In this document: positions 53,319-60,979 of the stretch, in pieces | Numbering within the stretch: the stretch's first letter is position 1 | Layout: every line of letters starts with the position of its first letter | NCBI GenBank assembly: GCA_023440965.1 | Contig: JAEZRC010000007.1 | Location: 248,001 to 312,000, forward strand | Length of the DNA: 64,000 nt | Origin: Bacillota bacterium | Lineage (GTDB): Bacteria > Bacillota > Clostridia > Oscillospirales > Ruminococcaceae | Direction: 5' to 3' | The notes under the pieces: generated by a model | What the model was told of the DNA's origin: nothing | Databases searched by the model: none | The model's input: the letters and a program-made list of their open reading frames with translations, nothing else | Position numbers and translations under genes: made by a program

Positions 53319-54919
53319 TATGCAGCTACCTCCTTTTTAGCCTTTGGCTTCTGTTTTGACTTCTTATGAGTTTTAATAATATGAAGCTTCCATTCTTCAA
53401 AAAATTCTTTAGCTTTTTCATTATCTAAAGCCTTATTTTTATACCCACGTATTTGGTCCACTTTGTCATTATGAACTTCAATAGTAAAGTATGGTTTATG
53501 TGGCTGACCGACTTTTCTTAAAAACAGAATAGTTGTTCGGCCTTTTGCATGATCTTCAGCATATCTATCAACACAATGACTTAGAAGCGAGCCTTCATCT
53601 ATTATTTCCTGAAGGGATTCTGGAATTTTAATAAAGAAATCCTTATTTGAAAATGAGTATTTTTCTGTAAGCGTTTTGTTTCGCTTTTTCAATATTTCTT
53701 TTTCTATTTCTATCTTTTTGTAATTAATAAGTTTTGATGTTTTTGAATGTGCTTCGTACAAATCCTTAGGCTTTGATACAACAGTATCTTTTAGATTAAG
53801 TTTAAGCGTAATGCACTCACTGATATAGTCAGAGTATAGTAAACGTATCCGTCTTGATGAATTATATGTAATTTGTTCTTTGTTCAAAAAAAGCTGTTTT
53901 TTCAAATAATCATTAATTTGTGGCCAAGATAAATACGTCAACTTCATAAGTTTTGCTCTTATACGCCAATCACCATTATCATAAAATTCAAATGCTTCTG
54001 ATACTTTGATATTAGGCTTAATTTTTTTCAAAGCTTTATAGCATTTTAAATATTCCGGTGAAATTCCTGACTTTGTAGCAGCATATTCCCTGATTTGGTT
54101 AAATTCTTGCTTTGTGCATTTAAAAACTTCAGTAGGACTCTTGCCTGTAAGGTCAACAACTCTTTTACATTGATTGTTATTATCAACAATGTCTTCCACA
54201 ATAGTTGATAAGCCTAATTTACAAAGCATCTCGACGCTTGGATATAATGTTAAATATTGAAGATATTTAATTGGCTTATAGCCATCATATGATTTTTGCC
54301 AATCTCCTCCACAACGATAAGGCAAACCATATTTTAAAAAGCATTTTGATAATTCATCAGGATTTAAAAATCCATAAGATATATTTTCACCCGAATAAGG
54401 CTCTACAGGCTTATTGCTATTGCATAACTGCCAACTGCTCCAAACGTAATTGATAGCATACTTTATGCATCCTGGAGATAAACAGTAAATGTAATGAGTT
54501 TTAAATTTAACACCGTCAAAATGATCTAAATGTATATTTTCAAAGTCCATATAAGCAACACCGATTCTGATATAGATTTTTTCATCACTTTTTCTAAAGA
54601 AAATAGCTTTAAATGTTTCTTGATATAATGATTGTTTCCCTATACCCATGCTTTTTGCTAATAGCTGATTTTTACAACAAGGACAAGTAACATAACTGTT
54701 GTGATTACATTTTGCTAAAAAATCTTCATTAAGAAATGGGTATTCTTCATATCTTGGAACATCAAAAGATTTTTTACAGTGTGTACAATATCCGGTGATT
54801 TTGTTTCTATCTTTTTTATAAAAAATATAGTCCGTAAAGTACTTTTTATGCATTTGATCAAGCTGGCTTTTACTTACTTCAGGACATCTTTTAATAAAAT
54901 TTTCTACAGTTTCTTTCAT
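53318..54919 (-). CDS. PcfJ-like protein
   Basis: 533 residues. Two zinc-ribbon-like CxxC pairs near the N-terminus (YCTHCKKSFD, VTCPCCKNQLL). The C-terminal PcfJ signature is GSLLSHCVDRYAEDHAKGRTTILFLRK, then PYFTIEVHNDKVDQIRGYKNKAL. PcfJ was named on the conjugative plasmid pCF10 but occurs widely in phages with PcfK, as here. Biochemical role unknown; context suggests DNA replication or processing. Confidence 0.85.
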   Translation of the reverse strand: MKETVENFIKRCPEVSKSQLDQMHKKYFTDYIFYKKDRNKITGYCTHCKKSFDVPRYEEYPFLNEDFLAKCNHNSYVTCPCCKNQLLAKSMGIGKQSLYQETFKAIFFRKSDEKIYIRIGVAYMDFENIHLDHFDGVKFKTHYIYCLSPGCIKYAINYVWSSWQLCNSNKPVEPYSGENISYGFLNPDELSKCFLKYGLPYRCGGDWQKSYDGYKPIKYLQYLTLYPSVEMLCKLGLSTIVEDIVDNNNQCKRVVDLTGKSPTEVFKCTKQEFNQIREYAATKSGISPEYLKCYKALKKIKPNIKVSEAFEFYDNGDWRIRAKLMKLTYLSWPQINDYLKKQLFLNKEQITYNSSRRIRLLYSDYISECITLKLNLKDTVVSKPKDLYEAHSKTSKLINYKKIEIEKEILKKRNKTLTEKYSFSNKDFFIKIPESLQEIIDEGSLLSHCVDRYAEDHAKGRTTILFLRKVGQPHKPYFTIEVHNDKVDQIRGYKNKALDNEKAKEFFEEWKLHIIKTHKKSKQKPKAKKEVAA

Positions 54920-54930
54920 AATGCACCGCC

Positions 54931-55356
54931 TTAATCAAAAAAAAGATCATCAAGGCTGATGTTAAGAATTGACTTCTTCTGTGGCTTAGATACCCGCTCA
55001 GATTGTGTTTCTACTTCTGGAGCTGCACTTGACTGCGAAACGGTGATATTTCTATTTACACTTGCACAAAGGTCAATTGTCATTGTGAAATTAATACCCG
55101 CTCCTGGGAAGTAGAAAGATACTGCTTTTTTATACACCTCAATATCTGAAATGCTATTACCTACTGATTTCATTATCTCTTTACAACAATCAGATAAAGT
55201 CTTATCCGTCTGAGCTATAGCCTGTGCAAATTCTTCTTCCTGTTCAGAAAATTTTTTTAATATCTTTGCAACATATGCTGATACTGCTTTGGCCTTCTGA
55301 TCACCTTTGAACTCTTTGAGTTCCTTGTCTATTTTCTTAATTGCTTCTTTAATCAT
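54931..55356 (-). CDS. PcfK-like protein
   Basis: 141 residues. Helical N-terminus (DKELKEFKGDQKAKAVSAYVAKILKKFSEQEEEFAQAI) and the PcfK pattern YKKAVSFYFPGAGINFTMTIDL, then an acidic tail ending LDDLFFD, similar to tails that bind partner proteins. Directly upstream of the PcfJ-like gene, the usual pairing. Confidence 0.8.
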   Translation of the reverse strand: MIKEAIKKIDKELKEFKGDQKAKAVSAYVAKILKKFSEQEEEFAQAIAQTDKTLSDCCKEIMKSVGNSISDIEVYKKAVSFYFPGAGINFTMTIDLCASVNRNITVSQSSAAPEVETQSERVSKPQKKSILNISLDDLFFD

Positions 55357-55904
55357 TATTCATCCTCCTGCTTATTTTCCCAAGCTATAACACATTGATC
55401 TGTGAGAAGCTTGATGTCTGTTATAAATTTTTCATTGATGCAGTTATAAGGCATTACAATTCCATATAGAATAAGTCCTACTTTAATTGCAAAATAAAGC
55501 TTTCCATCATTACCTATTCTTTCATAGATATCTACCTCTGCCATATCATCAAACGGAGTGAGATAATCGGTATCAATAAACATAATTCCATTTGATGTCT
55601 GATATGACTTTAAAACCTTATCTGCAACAATTATTGTAATATCATTCTCTTCAAGTATGTTTTCTTTTTCACAGTTGTCATCAAAGCAAATTTTCGAACA
55701 TTGACCATTCGTAAAACGATATTTATCAACTTGCTTCTCTGCAATATCAAATATTGTACATAGGTTTTCATCTGACATAATTGGCATACCGAACAAAGGA
55801 TATATTCCGTAACCATTCCCTATCCACTGAACATTATTTTTATCAATGATTGTATTAACCAATTTTGTTTTTTTACACAATGATGCAATTTTCTTAATTT
55901 TCAT
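55356..55904 (-). CDS. Phage protein of unknown function
   Basis: 182 residues, beta-rich (NVQWIGNGYGIYPLFGMPIMSDENLCTIFDI; GKLYFAIKVGLILYGIVMPY). It overlaps the PcfK-like gene by one base and follows the VRR-NUC gene, so it belongs to the replication/processing block. No domain recognised. Confidence 0.65.
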   Translation of the reverse strand: MKIKKIASLCKKTKLVNTIIDKNNVQWIGNGYGIYPLFGMPIMSDENLCTIFDIAEKQVDKYRFTNGQCSKICFDDNCEKENILEENDITIIVADKVLKSYQTSNGIMFIDTDYLTPFDDMAEVDIYERIGNDGKLYFAIKVGLILYGIVMPYNCINEKFITDIKLLTDQCVIAWENKQEDE

Positions 55905-55905
55905 T

Positions 55906-56292
55906 TTATCCGTCCTTCCTTAAATTGAGATATTCTTCTATGGTTTCTTTGGCCTTTTCCCATCCGTGACAAACTACTGCATAATAGCCTTGGTGGGTAA
56001 GCTTTGATAACCATATCTTTTGATTTTCTGAAACAGTCCCGCTATGTTCTTTCTTTAGTTCTATGTATAAACCGTGGTAACCTCCACGTGCTACTGGTAA
56101 ACATATATCAGGTACACCTGACTTTACTCCCTGAGCTTTAAGCCTTCCTGCTTCTGATTTACTTCTTAATCCACCATTGGGAATATGAAACATTAAATCA
56201 AGTTCCGGGTATTTACCACTTGCGAATGCTGCCCAACGGAAGAGAAAAGTCTGTTCAAGGTCTTCTTTAATTTCAGGCTGTTTGTAATTCAT
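55906..56292 (-). CDS. VRR-NUC domain nuclease
   Basis: 128 residues. The PD-(D/E)XK VRR-NUC core is complete: HIPNGGLRSKSEAGRLKAQGVKSGVPDICLPVARGGYHGLYIELKKE with catalytic Asp, Glu and Lys, then a helix with QKIWLSKLTHQGY. Probable structure-specific nuclease for phage DNA processing. Confidence 0.9.
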   Translation of the reverse strand: MNYKQPEIKEDLEQTFLFRWAAFASGKYPELDLMFHIPNGGLRSKSEAGRLKAQGVKSGVPDICLPVARGGYHGLYIELKKEHSGTVSENQKIWLSKLTHQGYYAVVCHGWEKAKETIEEYLNLRKDG

Positions 56293-56612
56293 TGTGATAC
56301 CTCATCAATGGCATCTAAGTATTCTAAAAACAGCCTATCTTTGTTTTTTAAGCAAATGTAAATCACTAATAAATTCACTATTGGAATAAAGTAAACCAGT
56401 GGATGATGTACCTTCATTTTTTCTAACAGAATGACTTCATCTTTATTTGCTGTACGATAATAAGTACATCCAGGCACCAGCGATATGCTTATGCCTTCAA
56501 TGAACTTTGCTTTAAATTCATTGTTTCTTAACTTTTCAATTGCTAATGCTATTATTCCTACAACAAAATTGATGAATATGATAATTCCTAAAACAGTAAT
56601 TAAATCTTTCAT
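56289..56612 (-). CDS. Small two-helix membrane protein
   Basis: 107 residues with membrane helices at about 3-25 (LITVLGIIIFINFVVGIIALAI) and 71-89 (LVYFIPIVNLLVIYICL). It overlaps the nuclease gene. Function unknown. Confidence 0.6.
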   Translation of the reverse strand: MKDLITVLGIIIFINFVVGIIALAIEKLRNNEFKAKFIEGISISLVPGCTYYRTANKDEVILLEKMKVHHPLVYFIPIVNLLVIYICLKNKDRLFLEYLDAIDEVSQ

Positions 56613-56613
56613 A

Positions 56614-56817
56614 CTAAACCTCCGATTCTAAAAACATTTCACAGCACTCATCACAAGTGCATGATTTTTCACAACAGTCATCTGCAATATCAGATAGTAT
56701 TTCGTCATCCTCTTTGTTGTGAAGCGTTAAGGATATTGGACACTGAATAAAATCTATAAGTTTCTTATCTGTTGAGAATTCTCCAAATTCTGATAAAAGC
56801 TTGTCTCTTACTTTCAA
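56614..56817 (-). CDS. Small acidic Cys-rich phage protein
   Basis: 67 residues. The C-terminal half has a dense Cys pattern (DDCCEKSCTCDECCEMFLE), likely metal-binding. Fits tightly between its neighbours. Function unknown. Confidence 0.55.
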   Translation of the reverse strand: MKVRDKLLSEFGEFSTDKKLIDFIQCPISLTLHNKEDDEILSDIADDCCEKSCTCDECCEMFLESEV

Positions 56818-56818
56818 T

Positions 56819-57571
56819 TTATTCCCTCCTATTCAAAAACTTAATGTGATATTTTCTCCATGGTGTTCCTGTAATACCATGTATTCCTTGCTTCAATGTT
56901 CCGGGAACAACCATATATTTTTCATTTGTTTGTGGATCCTTAATCCACTTTTTAGCTCTTACCCTTTCATAGTTGATTTTAGGCTTTAATAAATTTTGGC
57001 TGGAATTAAATCTTTTCTTGTTTGGGCAAGAATCCATTTCAAATGCTTTTCGACTTCCTTTGATGATATAGTCTGCAAGTGCATCATATCTTCCACTTTC
57101 ATCAAGCATATTCATTAGCCTAATTCTTCCGTGTGGCCAGAATTTTTGAAGAATTCTCAGGTCAATATACTCAAGTATAAAATGATGATGTACTGCTCCA
57201 CGTTTTCCTATTTCAGTTGTCCATATGTATTTGAATGGTTTATCAATCTTTTTATAATAGGCTCTTATTTTTCTTAAAGATTTTTGAACATAGCTTTTTG
57301 ATTCATCTAAACTTGGTCTGTTTTCCTTTGCATAAGTAAAAGCTAAGTGTAAATCTCCTTTTTTGAAATTTGAATTTATTTGCCATCTTAAATTATCTTC
57401 AGAATTTCTTTCATTGATAATAGCCTGATCATAAGCAGTTGTATTTTTATTCTTACCTCTTGTGCAAATCTTTCCTGTTCCTCTTCTTGTGGAAAAGTAT
57501 TCTTCAACCTCTCCTTCAGTACTATTTGCATATTGGACAATTCTTTTCCAGCGAGAACTTTTTTCATTCAT
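56819..57571 (-). CDS. HUH-type replication initiator (ORF2/G2P-like Rep)
   Basis: 250 residues from the ATG at 57571 (TAGGAG in front). Rep motifs in order: KGDLHLAFTYAKENRP (motif I, about 71-86), GAVHHHFILEY with metal-binding His128-130 (motif II), and YDALADYIIKGSRKA with candidate nucleophile Tyr168 and Lys171 (motif III). HUH enzymes nick one strand and start rolling-circle replication. Finding one as the only recognisable replication initiator in a tailed-phage-type genome is notable; no DnaA/helicase loader or primase is seen. Confidence 0.8.
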   Translation of the reverse strand: MNEKSSRWKRIVQYANSTEGEVEEYFSTRRGTGKICTRGKNKNTTAYDQAIINERNSEDNLRWQINSNFKKGDLHLAFTYAKENRPSLDESKSYVQKSLRKIRAYYKKIDKPFKYIWTTEIGKRGAVHHHFILEYIDLRILQKFWPHGRIRLMNMLDESGRYDALADYIIKGSRKAFEMDSCPNKKRFNSSQNLLKPKINYERVRAKKWIKDPQTNEKYMVVPGTLKQGIHGITGTPWRKYHIKFLNRRE

Positions 57572-57706
57572 ATATATTCTCCTAAATTGTCGCTTGATTA
57601 ATACTTTAAACAAGGTACTTAAAGGGCCCATGCCCTCTTTTATTGTTGACATAATTCAATTATCATGGTACAATTAATTATGGTTTTAAACGGACCGAAA
57701 AATTAT

Positions 57707-57742
57707 CAGCTTATCTCATTGCTTGCAGGCGGTGATAAGCTG
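57707..57742 (-). terminator. Hairpin at the end of the early operon, before rep
   Basis: Arms CAGCTTATC / GATAAGCTG (57707-57715 and 57734-57742) enclose the stop codon of the gene at 57716 and are followed by AATTTTTC on the minus strand. Likely terminator or attenuator in front of rep. Confidence 0.6.
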
Positions 57743-57994
57743 TTTTTCTTTGCTCTTTTCTAAGGTTTTGAATATTGTTGTTTCAAATTCGAATCTGTCC
57801 TTATCACTTATCGGAAAGTGTAAGGCCAGCTTTTTTATTTTCTTATATCGTATGTACAAAGGGAAAATAAGCGGATGATTGATATTAATGAGGAAGCCAT
57901 ACTGATTATTGCTGTTGAAGATTGTATTCTCCATTGTGAAGCCATAATGCTGGTTAAGTTTAAGTATGTTTTTCTCGTTCTCCTGGCTTTGCAT
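57716..57994 (-). CDS. Small phage protein of unknown function
   Basis: 92 residues from the ATG at 57994 (MQSQENEKNILKLNQHYGFTMENTIF). Contains NHPLIFPLYIRYKKIKKLALHFPISDKDRFEFE. The start lies inside the stop region of the upstream Cys-rich gene. Not recognised. Confidence 0.55.
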   Translation of the reverse strand: MQSQENEKNILKLNQHYGFTMENTIFNSNNQYGFLININHPLIFPLYIRYKKIKKLALHFPISDKDRFEFETTIFKTLEKSKEKQLITACKQ

Positions 57995-58145
57995 TCTTAC
58001 AGTCCTCCTCTGTTGTGAAATTATCAGCAATAGGATTGGTATTCTGACATTTGTTATTTCTTCTACAGTAACAGCAAGGGCATTTAAATACTTCATCACA
58101 ATCTATGCAGTTGACTGCAAAAACGCATCCTTCACAGTTATTCAA
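57960..58145 (-). CDS. Small Cys-rich phage protein
   Basis: 61 residues with nine cysteines (NNCEGCVFAVNCIDCDEVFKCPCCYCRRNNKC). TTG start at 58145 with AAGGTGA in front. Probable zinc-binding protein. Contains one copy of the GCAGTTGACTGC motif. Confidence 0.6.
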   Translation of the reverse strand: MNNCEGCVFAVNCIDCDEVFKCPCCYCRRNNKCQNTNPIADNFTTEEDCKNAKPGEREKHT

Positions 58146-58461
58146 TGATGTTCACCTTCTTTTCAAGCTGACAATTCTTATCAGCAAAGTTTCCGCTCAG
58201 CTGACATTCATGGCAAGACATTTCAAGCTCATCACATCCGGTATATCTATTCTTACCCTGCTTGTCCAGATATGGTCGCATTCTTTTTATAAGGACGTTA
58301 CATATAAGGCCACTAAAGTTATTGACTGCAATAATAGGATTTGTGAAGTTGACTATGTTCTGTCTTCCGTCTTCCTGGAGCTCTTCAATAATGTACTCAC
58401 CATTTGAAAAATACATTGAAACACCAGCACAGGAATACATCTTCTTTTTATCTTCAGGCAT
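58138..58461 (-). CDS. Phage protein of unknown function
   Basis: 107 residues from ATG 58461 (MPEDKKKMYSCAGVSMYFSNGEYIIEEL), ending in a Cys cluster (CDELEMSCHECQLSGNFADKNC). The ATG overlaps the upstream gene end, GGTGAT in front. Resembles small Cys-rich early proteins; function unknown. Confidence 0.6.
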   Translation of the reverse strand: MPEDKKKMYSCAGVSMYFSNGEYIIEELQEDGRQNIVNFTNPIIAVNNFSGLICNVLIKRMRPYLDKQGKNRYTGCDELEMSCHECQLSGNFADKNCQLEKKVNIIE

Positions 58462-58837
58462 CTGAATCACCTGACTTTTCTTCAAAATAACTGCAATAAT
58501 CAGTTGATTTAACTGACATATTAAATCCCATAGCATTTCGATTTACACAATATCTGTGCAACAAATTGTTTATATATGTATGTTTGCAATTCTCACACTT
58601 CATTTTTTCACGTTCTGCTTTTTCTTTTTGAAGTTTTACAATTTCTTCAGGAGTTAATCCTACGTCCTCATATTCTGCTAATCGGTCGGCACCATATAAC
58701 ACCTGACAACTTCTATCCTTAATATGCTTGCATTTTTTTGCATATCTGCAAAAAGTTGCTGAAGGGTATTTACAATCTAAAGGTGCATGCTCACCTAAAT
58801 ATGTTCTTTTTCCGATTCTTACAGTTATTCTATCCAT
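58454..58837 (-). CDS. Cys-rich phage protein with two Cys clusters
   Basis: 127 residues from ATG 58837 in the repeated RBS/start module. Cys pairs in LDCKYPSATFCRYAKKCKHIKDRSC and CENCKHTYINNLLHRYCVN, separated by a helix beginning YEDVGLTPEEIVKLQKEK, a segment common in phage proteins. Function unknown. Confidence 0.65.
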   Translation of the reverse strand: MDRITVRIGKRTYLGEHAPLDCKYPSATFCRYAKKCKHIKDRSCQVLYGADRLAEYEDVGLTPEEIVKLQKEKAEREKMKCENCKHTYINNLLHRYCVNRNAMGFNMSVKSTDYCSYFEEKSGDSDA

Positions 58838-59024
58838 TAGCTTGTCCCTCCATTCCGTTCCATTGTTTAATAGCCTTTTCTTTCGTAGGTTGTAACTGTT
58901 TTTCAAATACACCAGAATTATGTATATGACCATACTTAGTGCATTCGGCAAACCAACCTAAATTTGTTTTTATAAGTCTTGCAGGCTCACCACAAAATGG
59001 ACACGGTTTTAATTTATCTTCCAT
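58830..59024 (-). CDS. Lar-family zinc-finger protein (restriction alleviation-like), copy 2
   Basis: 64 residues. LKPCPFCGEPARLIKTNLGWFAECTKYG matches the Lar family, whose namesake relieves host type I restriction. It is a paralogue of the gene just upstream (59014-59256), with almost identical start and first 10 codons. ATG 59024 lies in the repeated module. Confidence 0.78.
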   Translation of the reverse strand: MEDKLKPCPFCGEPARLIKTNLGWFAECTKYGHIHNSGVFEKQLQPTKEKAIKQWNGMEGQANG

Positions 59025-59256
59025 CGGCTTGTCCCTCTTTTGTCGTGTCATGCCTTGTATTCCACAGAGTCTCAGCTAATTGCTTAGCTGTCTTAAATCC
59101 CTTCAATTTTGCAACCTGTGAAGTCACTGAAGTGCTAATATTACAATTTCTACAACCTACTATATACGGCCTTACTTTTTTTGTACCGTAATCACAAAAT
59201 CTGCTTTCTATGTTTGTTCCACCACAAAATGGACACGGTTTTAATTCATTATCCAT
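59014..59256 (-). CDS. Lar-family zinc-finger protein (restriction alleviation-like), copy 1
   Basis: 80 residues. LKPCPFCGGTNIESRFCDYG and VGCRNCNISTSV provide two CxxC pairs, the Lar zinc finger. The C-terminus KEGQADGR is encoded by the next copy of the RBS/start module. May modulate host restriction; untested inference from family. Confidence 0.8.
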   Translation of the reverse strand: MDNELKPCPFCGGTNIESRFCDYGTKKVRPYIVGCRNCNISTSVTSQVAKLKGFKTAKQLAETLWNTRHDTTKEGQADGR

Positions 59257-59286
59257 TAGCTTGTCCCTCCTTATAATTTTCTTGTA

Positions 59287-59469
59287 TTAAATATATATTT
59301 GAAAATAATTTCCGCCGTTTTCAAGAGCTACTATGCATTTAATTTCGCACATGCCAAACTCTCCACGCTCTTCAATTTTTCCATCAAAAACAATTTCATT
59401 ATTATTTCTTTTGCAAATGAGAATGTATTGATCACTTTTAGTTATCTCCGCTAATTTATCAATTGTCAT
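59287..59469 (-). CDS. Small phage protein of unknown function
   Basis: 60 residues from ATG 59469 (MTIDKLAEITKSDQYILICKRNNNEIVFDGKI), beta-rich. It starts in the repeated RBS/start module that also encodes the end of the SleB-like protein. Not recognised. Confidence 0.6.
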   Translation of the reverse strand: MTIDKLAEITKSDQYILICKRNNNEIVFDGKIEERGEFGMCEIKCIVALENGGNYFQIYI

Positions 59470-60076
59470 TAGCTTGTCCCTCCTTATAAAAGATATGGTC
59501 CGCAACTGTTACAACATATTGCTTTGTCTTCATCCACTGAAGGGCGGACTTATTACAGATTTTTGGATTTATAAAATAAATAACATCATCATATGTACTA
59601 TAATTGTTGAAAACTTCTTCAACTGCCTGCTTACATTCGTCATACTGTTTTTGTTGTGCTTTGGTGAATGTACTTGAACTATATGGCTTTGCATATTGCC
59701 CTGTGGCCGTTACAACATCTGTTGTCGACATTCCCCACTGTTCCGAACGGTTTCGGATTGTTGCAGCTACAAGAAGCTTTCCCACATAAGGCTGGTTTGC
59801 TGATTCAGCAAAGACTGCTCTTATAATGAATTCCTTATCTTCTACAATTATTTCTTGTTTGTATTCAGGTGGAGGAGCTCCTACTATTGGCTCAATATGT
59901 ACGGTTTCAGTTACAAGCTTGTCCTCTTTTAATGAAGCTTTGGAAGAATTGTACTTAAGAGTGACTTTTGTATTTACTCCGCATTCTCTGATAATGAGGA
60001 ATATTGATATAACTATAAATGCTACAAATAGTAAGGCAATAAAGCCTTTTAAACAGTTTGTTTTATTTACTTTCAT
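59459..60076 (-). CDS. SleB-like cell-wall hydrolase with N-terminal membrane anchor
   Basis: 205 residues. Membrane helix at 10-29 (GFIALLFVAFIVISIFLII). The C-terminal domain matches Hydrolase_2/SleB: FIIRAVFAESANQPYVGKLLVAATIRNRSE with the catalytic Glu, then VVTATGQYAKPY and DVIYFINPKICN. A lytic transglycosylase-type enzyme acting outside the membrane. Unusually placed among early genes rather than the lysis cassette. Confidence 0.85.
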   Translation of the reverse strand: MKVNKTNCLKGFIALLFVAFIVISIFLIIRECGVNTKVTLKYNSSKASLKEDKLVTETVHIEPIVGAPPPEYKQEIIVEDKEFIIRAVFAESANQPYVGKLLVAATIRNRSEQWGMSTTDVVTATGQYAKPYSSSTFTKAQQKQYDECKQAVEEVFNNYSTYDDVIYFINPKICNKSALQWMKTKQYVVTVADHIFYKEGQANDN

Positions 60077-60273
60077 TGTCTACCGCCTTTTACGTCATCA
60101 GGTATTGTGAGGATCTCAAGCTTACATGCTGATATTAATGCTACAATTAAGCAGATGATTGTCAGTAATGTAAGTGATTTTATTCTAATAACATCCTGCT
60201 CATATGAACCGATAATACCAAATAAAACTATGAAACTCACAAAAAATAATATTCCGTAGATTATCTTTTTCAT
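60073..60273 (-). CDS. Small two-helix membrane protein
   Basis: 66 residues from ATG 60273 (AAAGGA in front). Two hydrophobic helices (IIYGILFFVSFIVLFGII and LTLLTIICLIVALISACKL). It overlaps the SleB-like gene by 4 bases, so the two are translationally coupled. Function unknown. Confidence 0.6.
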   Translation of the reverse strand: MKKIIYGILFFVSFIVLFGIIGSYEQDVIRIKSLTLLTIICLIVALISACKLEILTIPDDVKGGRQ

Positions 60274-60338
60274 TTTGTCATTCCTTTCTGTTGTCAGCTC
60301 CGCAGTTGACTGCAAAAGCTTGTCAGTCTTGACAAGGC

Positions 60339-60473
60339 TCACTCGTCATTATCTAATTTCAAATGTCCTTGTCTTATAAGATTCTCATATGTTAGTTTTA
60401 CAGCTATCAAAATAGAATCTATATCTTCTTGTGTTTTTGCTGCATATGTCTCATCAATCGTTATCGTTGCCAT
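60339..60473 (-). CDS. 44-residue phage protein
   Basis: MATITIDETYAAKTQEDID at the start, then LIAVKLTYENLIRQGHLK. Excellent ribosome site GAGGTGAT 4 bases upstream of the ATG at 60473. Placed between the cro-like gene and the membrane protein. Not recognised. Confidence 0.6.
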   Translation of the reverse strand: MATITIDETYAAKTQEDIDSILIAVKLTYENLIRQGHLKLDNDE

Positions 60474-60492
60474 AAAATCACCTCAGTTAAAC

Positions 60493-60720
60493 TTATGCTG
60501 TTTCCTGCTTGCCTGTTGCTTGTACTTCCCATTCAGCAACAATTTCATTTGCACACTCAACTATCTTTTCAGATTTGGGAGCAGTGTTCTTGCCTGATAT
60601 TGCAAGGCTTAATTCAGACTGAGTAACTCTTGTTGGATATAATCTGTTACGAACTTCATTAAGCAAGTCAGTAAGATTCTTGTTTAATGCAAATACTCGT
60701 GATTTAATTTGAAAAAGCAC
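60493..60720 (-). CDS. Small early regulator (Cro-position protein)
   Basis: 75 residues: MLFQIKSRVFALNKNLTDLLNEVRNRLYPTRVTQSELSLAISGKNTAPKSEKIVECANEIVAEW. The segment VTQSELSLAISGKNTAPKSEKIVE looks like a helix-turn-helix. It is the first early gene, divergent from the repressor across a palindrome-rich region, so a Cro-like role is inferred. The start codon is GTG with AAAGGAGG in front. Confidence 0.65.
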   Translation of the reverse strand: MLFQIKSRVFALNKNLTDLLNEVRNRLYPTRVTQSELSLAISGKNTAPKSEKIVECANEIVAEWEVQATGKQETA

Positions 60721-60739
60721 GTTTTTACCTCCTTTTTTT

Positions 60740-60943
60740 ACAAATAATTATTTGTAACCTATTGACAAATAAAGTAAAAACGGATATTATATATGTGTTG
60801 AGCAAATATAATATTGTAATAAAGAGTTTATTTTAAATAGACTGTCTTTTTTACGCCGTTTTTACAAATATTTATTTGTTGTTGTGCCTAAATTATAATT
60901 CAGATTTTCTGAAATAGCAAGCATTTATTTCAGATTTTCTGAA
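60740..60943. promoter_or_regulatory. Prophage lysogeny switch region with two operator families
   Basis: ACAAATAATTATTTGT at 60740-60755 is a perfect palindrome; a near copy, ACAAATATTTATTTGT, is at 60864-60879 and a half site (ACAAATAAA) near 60765. A second motif, TTCAGATTTTCTGAA, occurs at 60899-60913 and 60929-60943, 30 bases apart. They are likely operators for the Cro-like protein and the repressor. Confidence 0.7.
60762..60790 (+). promoter_or_regulatory. Probable plus-strand promoter toward the repressor
   Basis: TTGACA (60762-60767), 17 bases, TATTAT (60785-60790). It overlaps the half-operator after the first palindrome. The leader to the repressor start would be about 180 bases. 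Confidence 0.6.
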
Positions 60944-60979
60944 ATTTTGTTACATATAAACATATATTGGAGGGTAGTT

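Noticed and set aside
53318..55356. Conjugative plasmid or ICE based on PcfJ/PcfK
   Set aside because: No relaxase, coupling protein or type IV secretion genes; the surrounding genes are phage structural and early genes.
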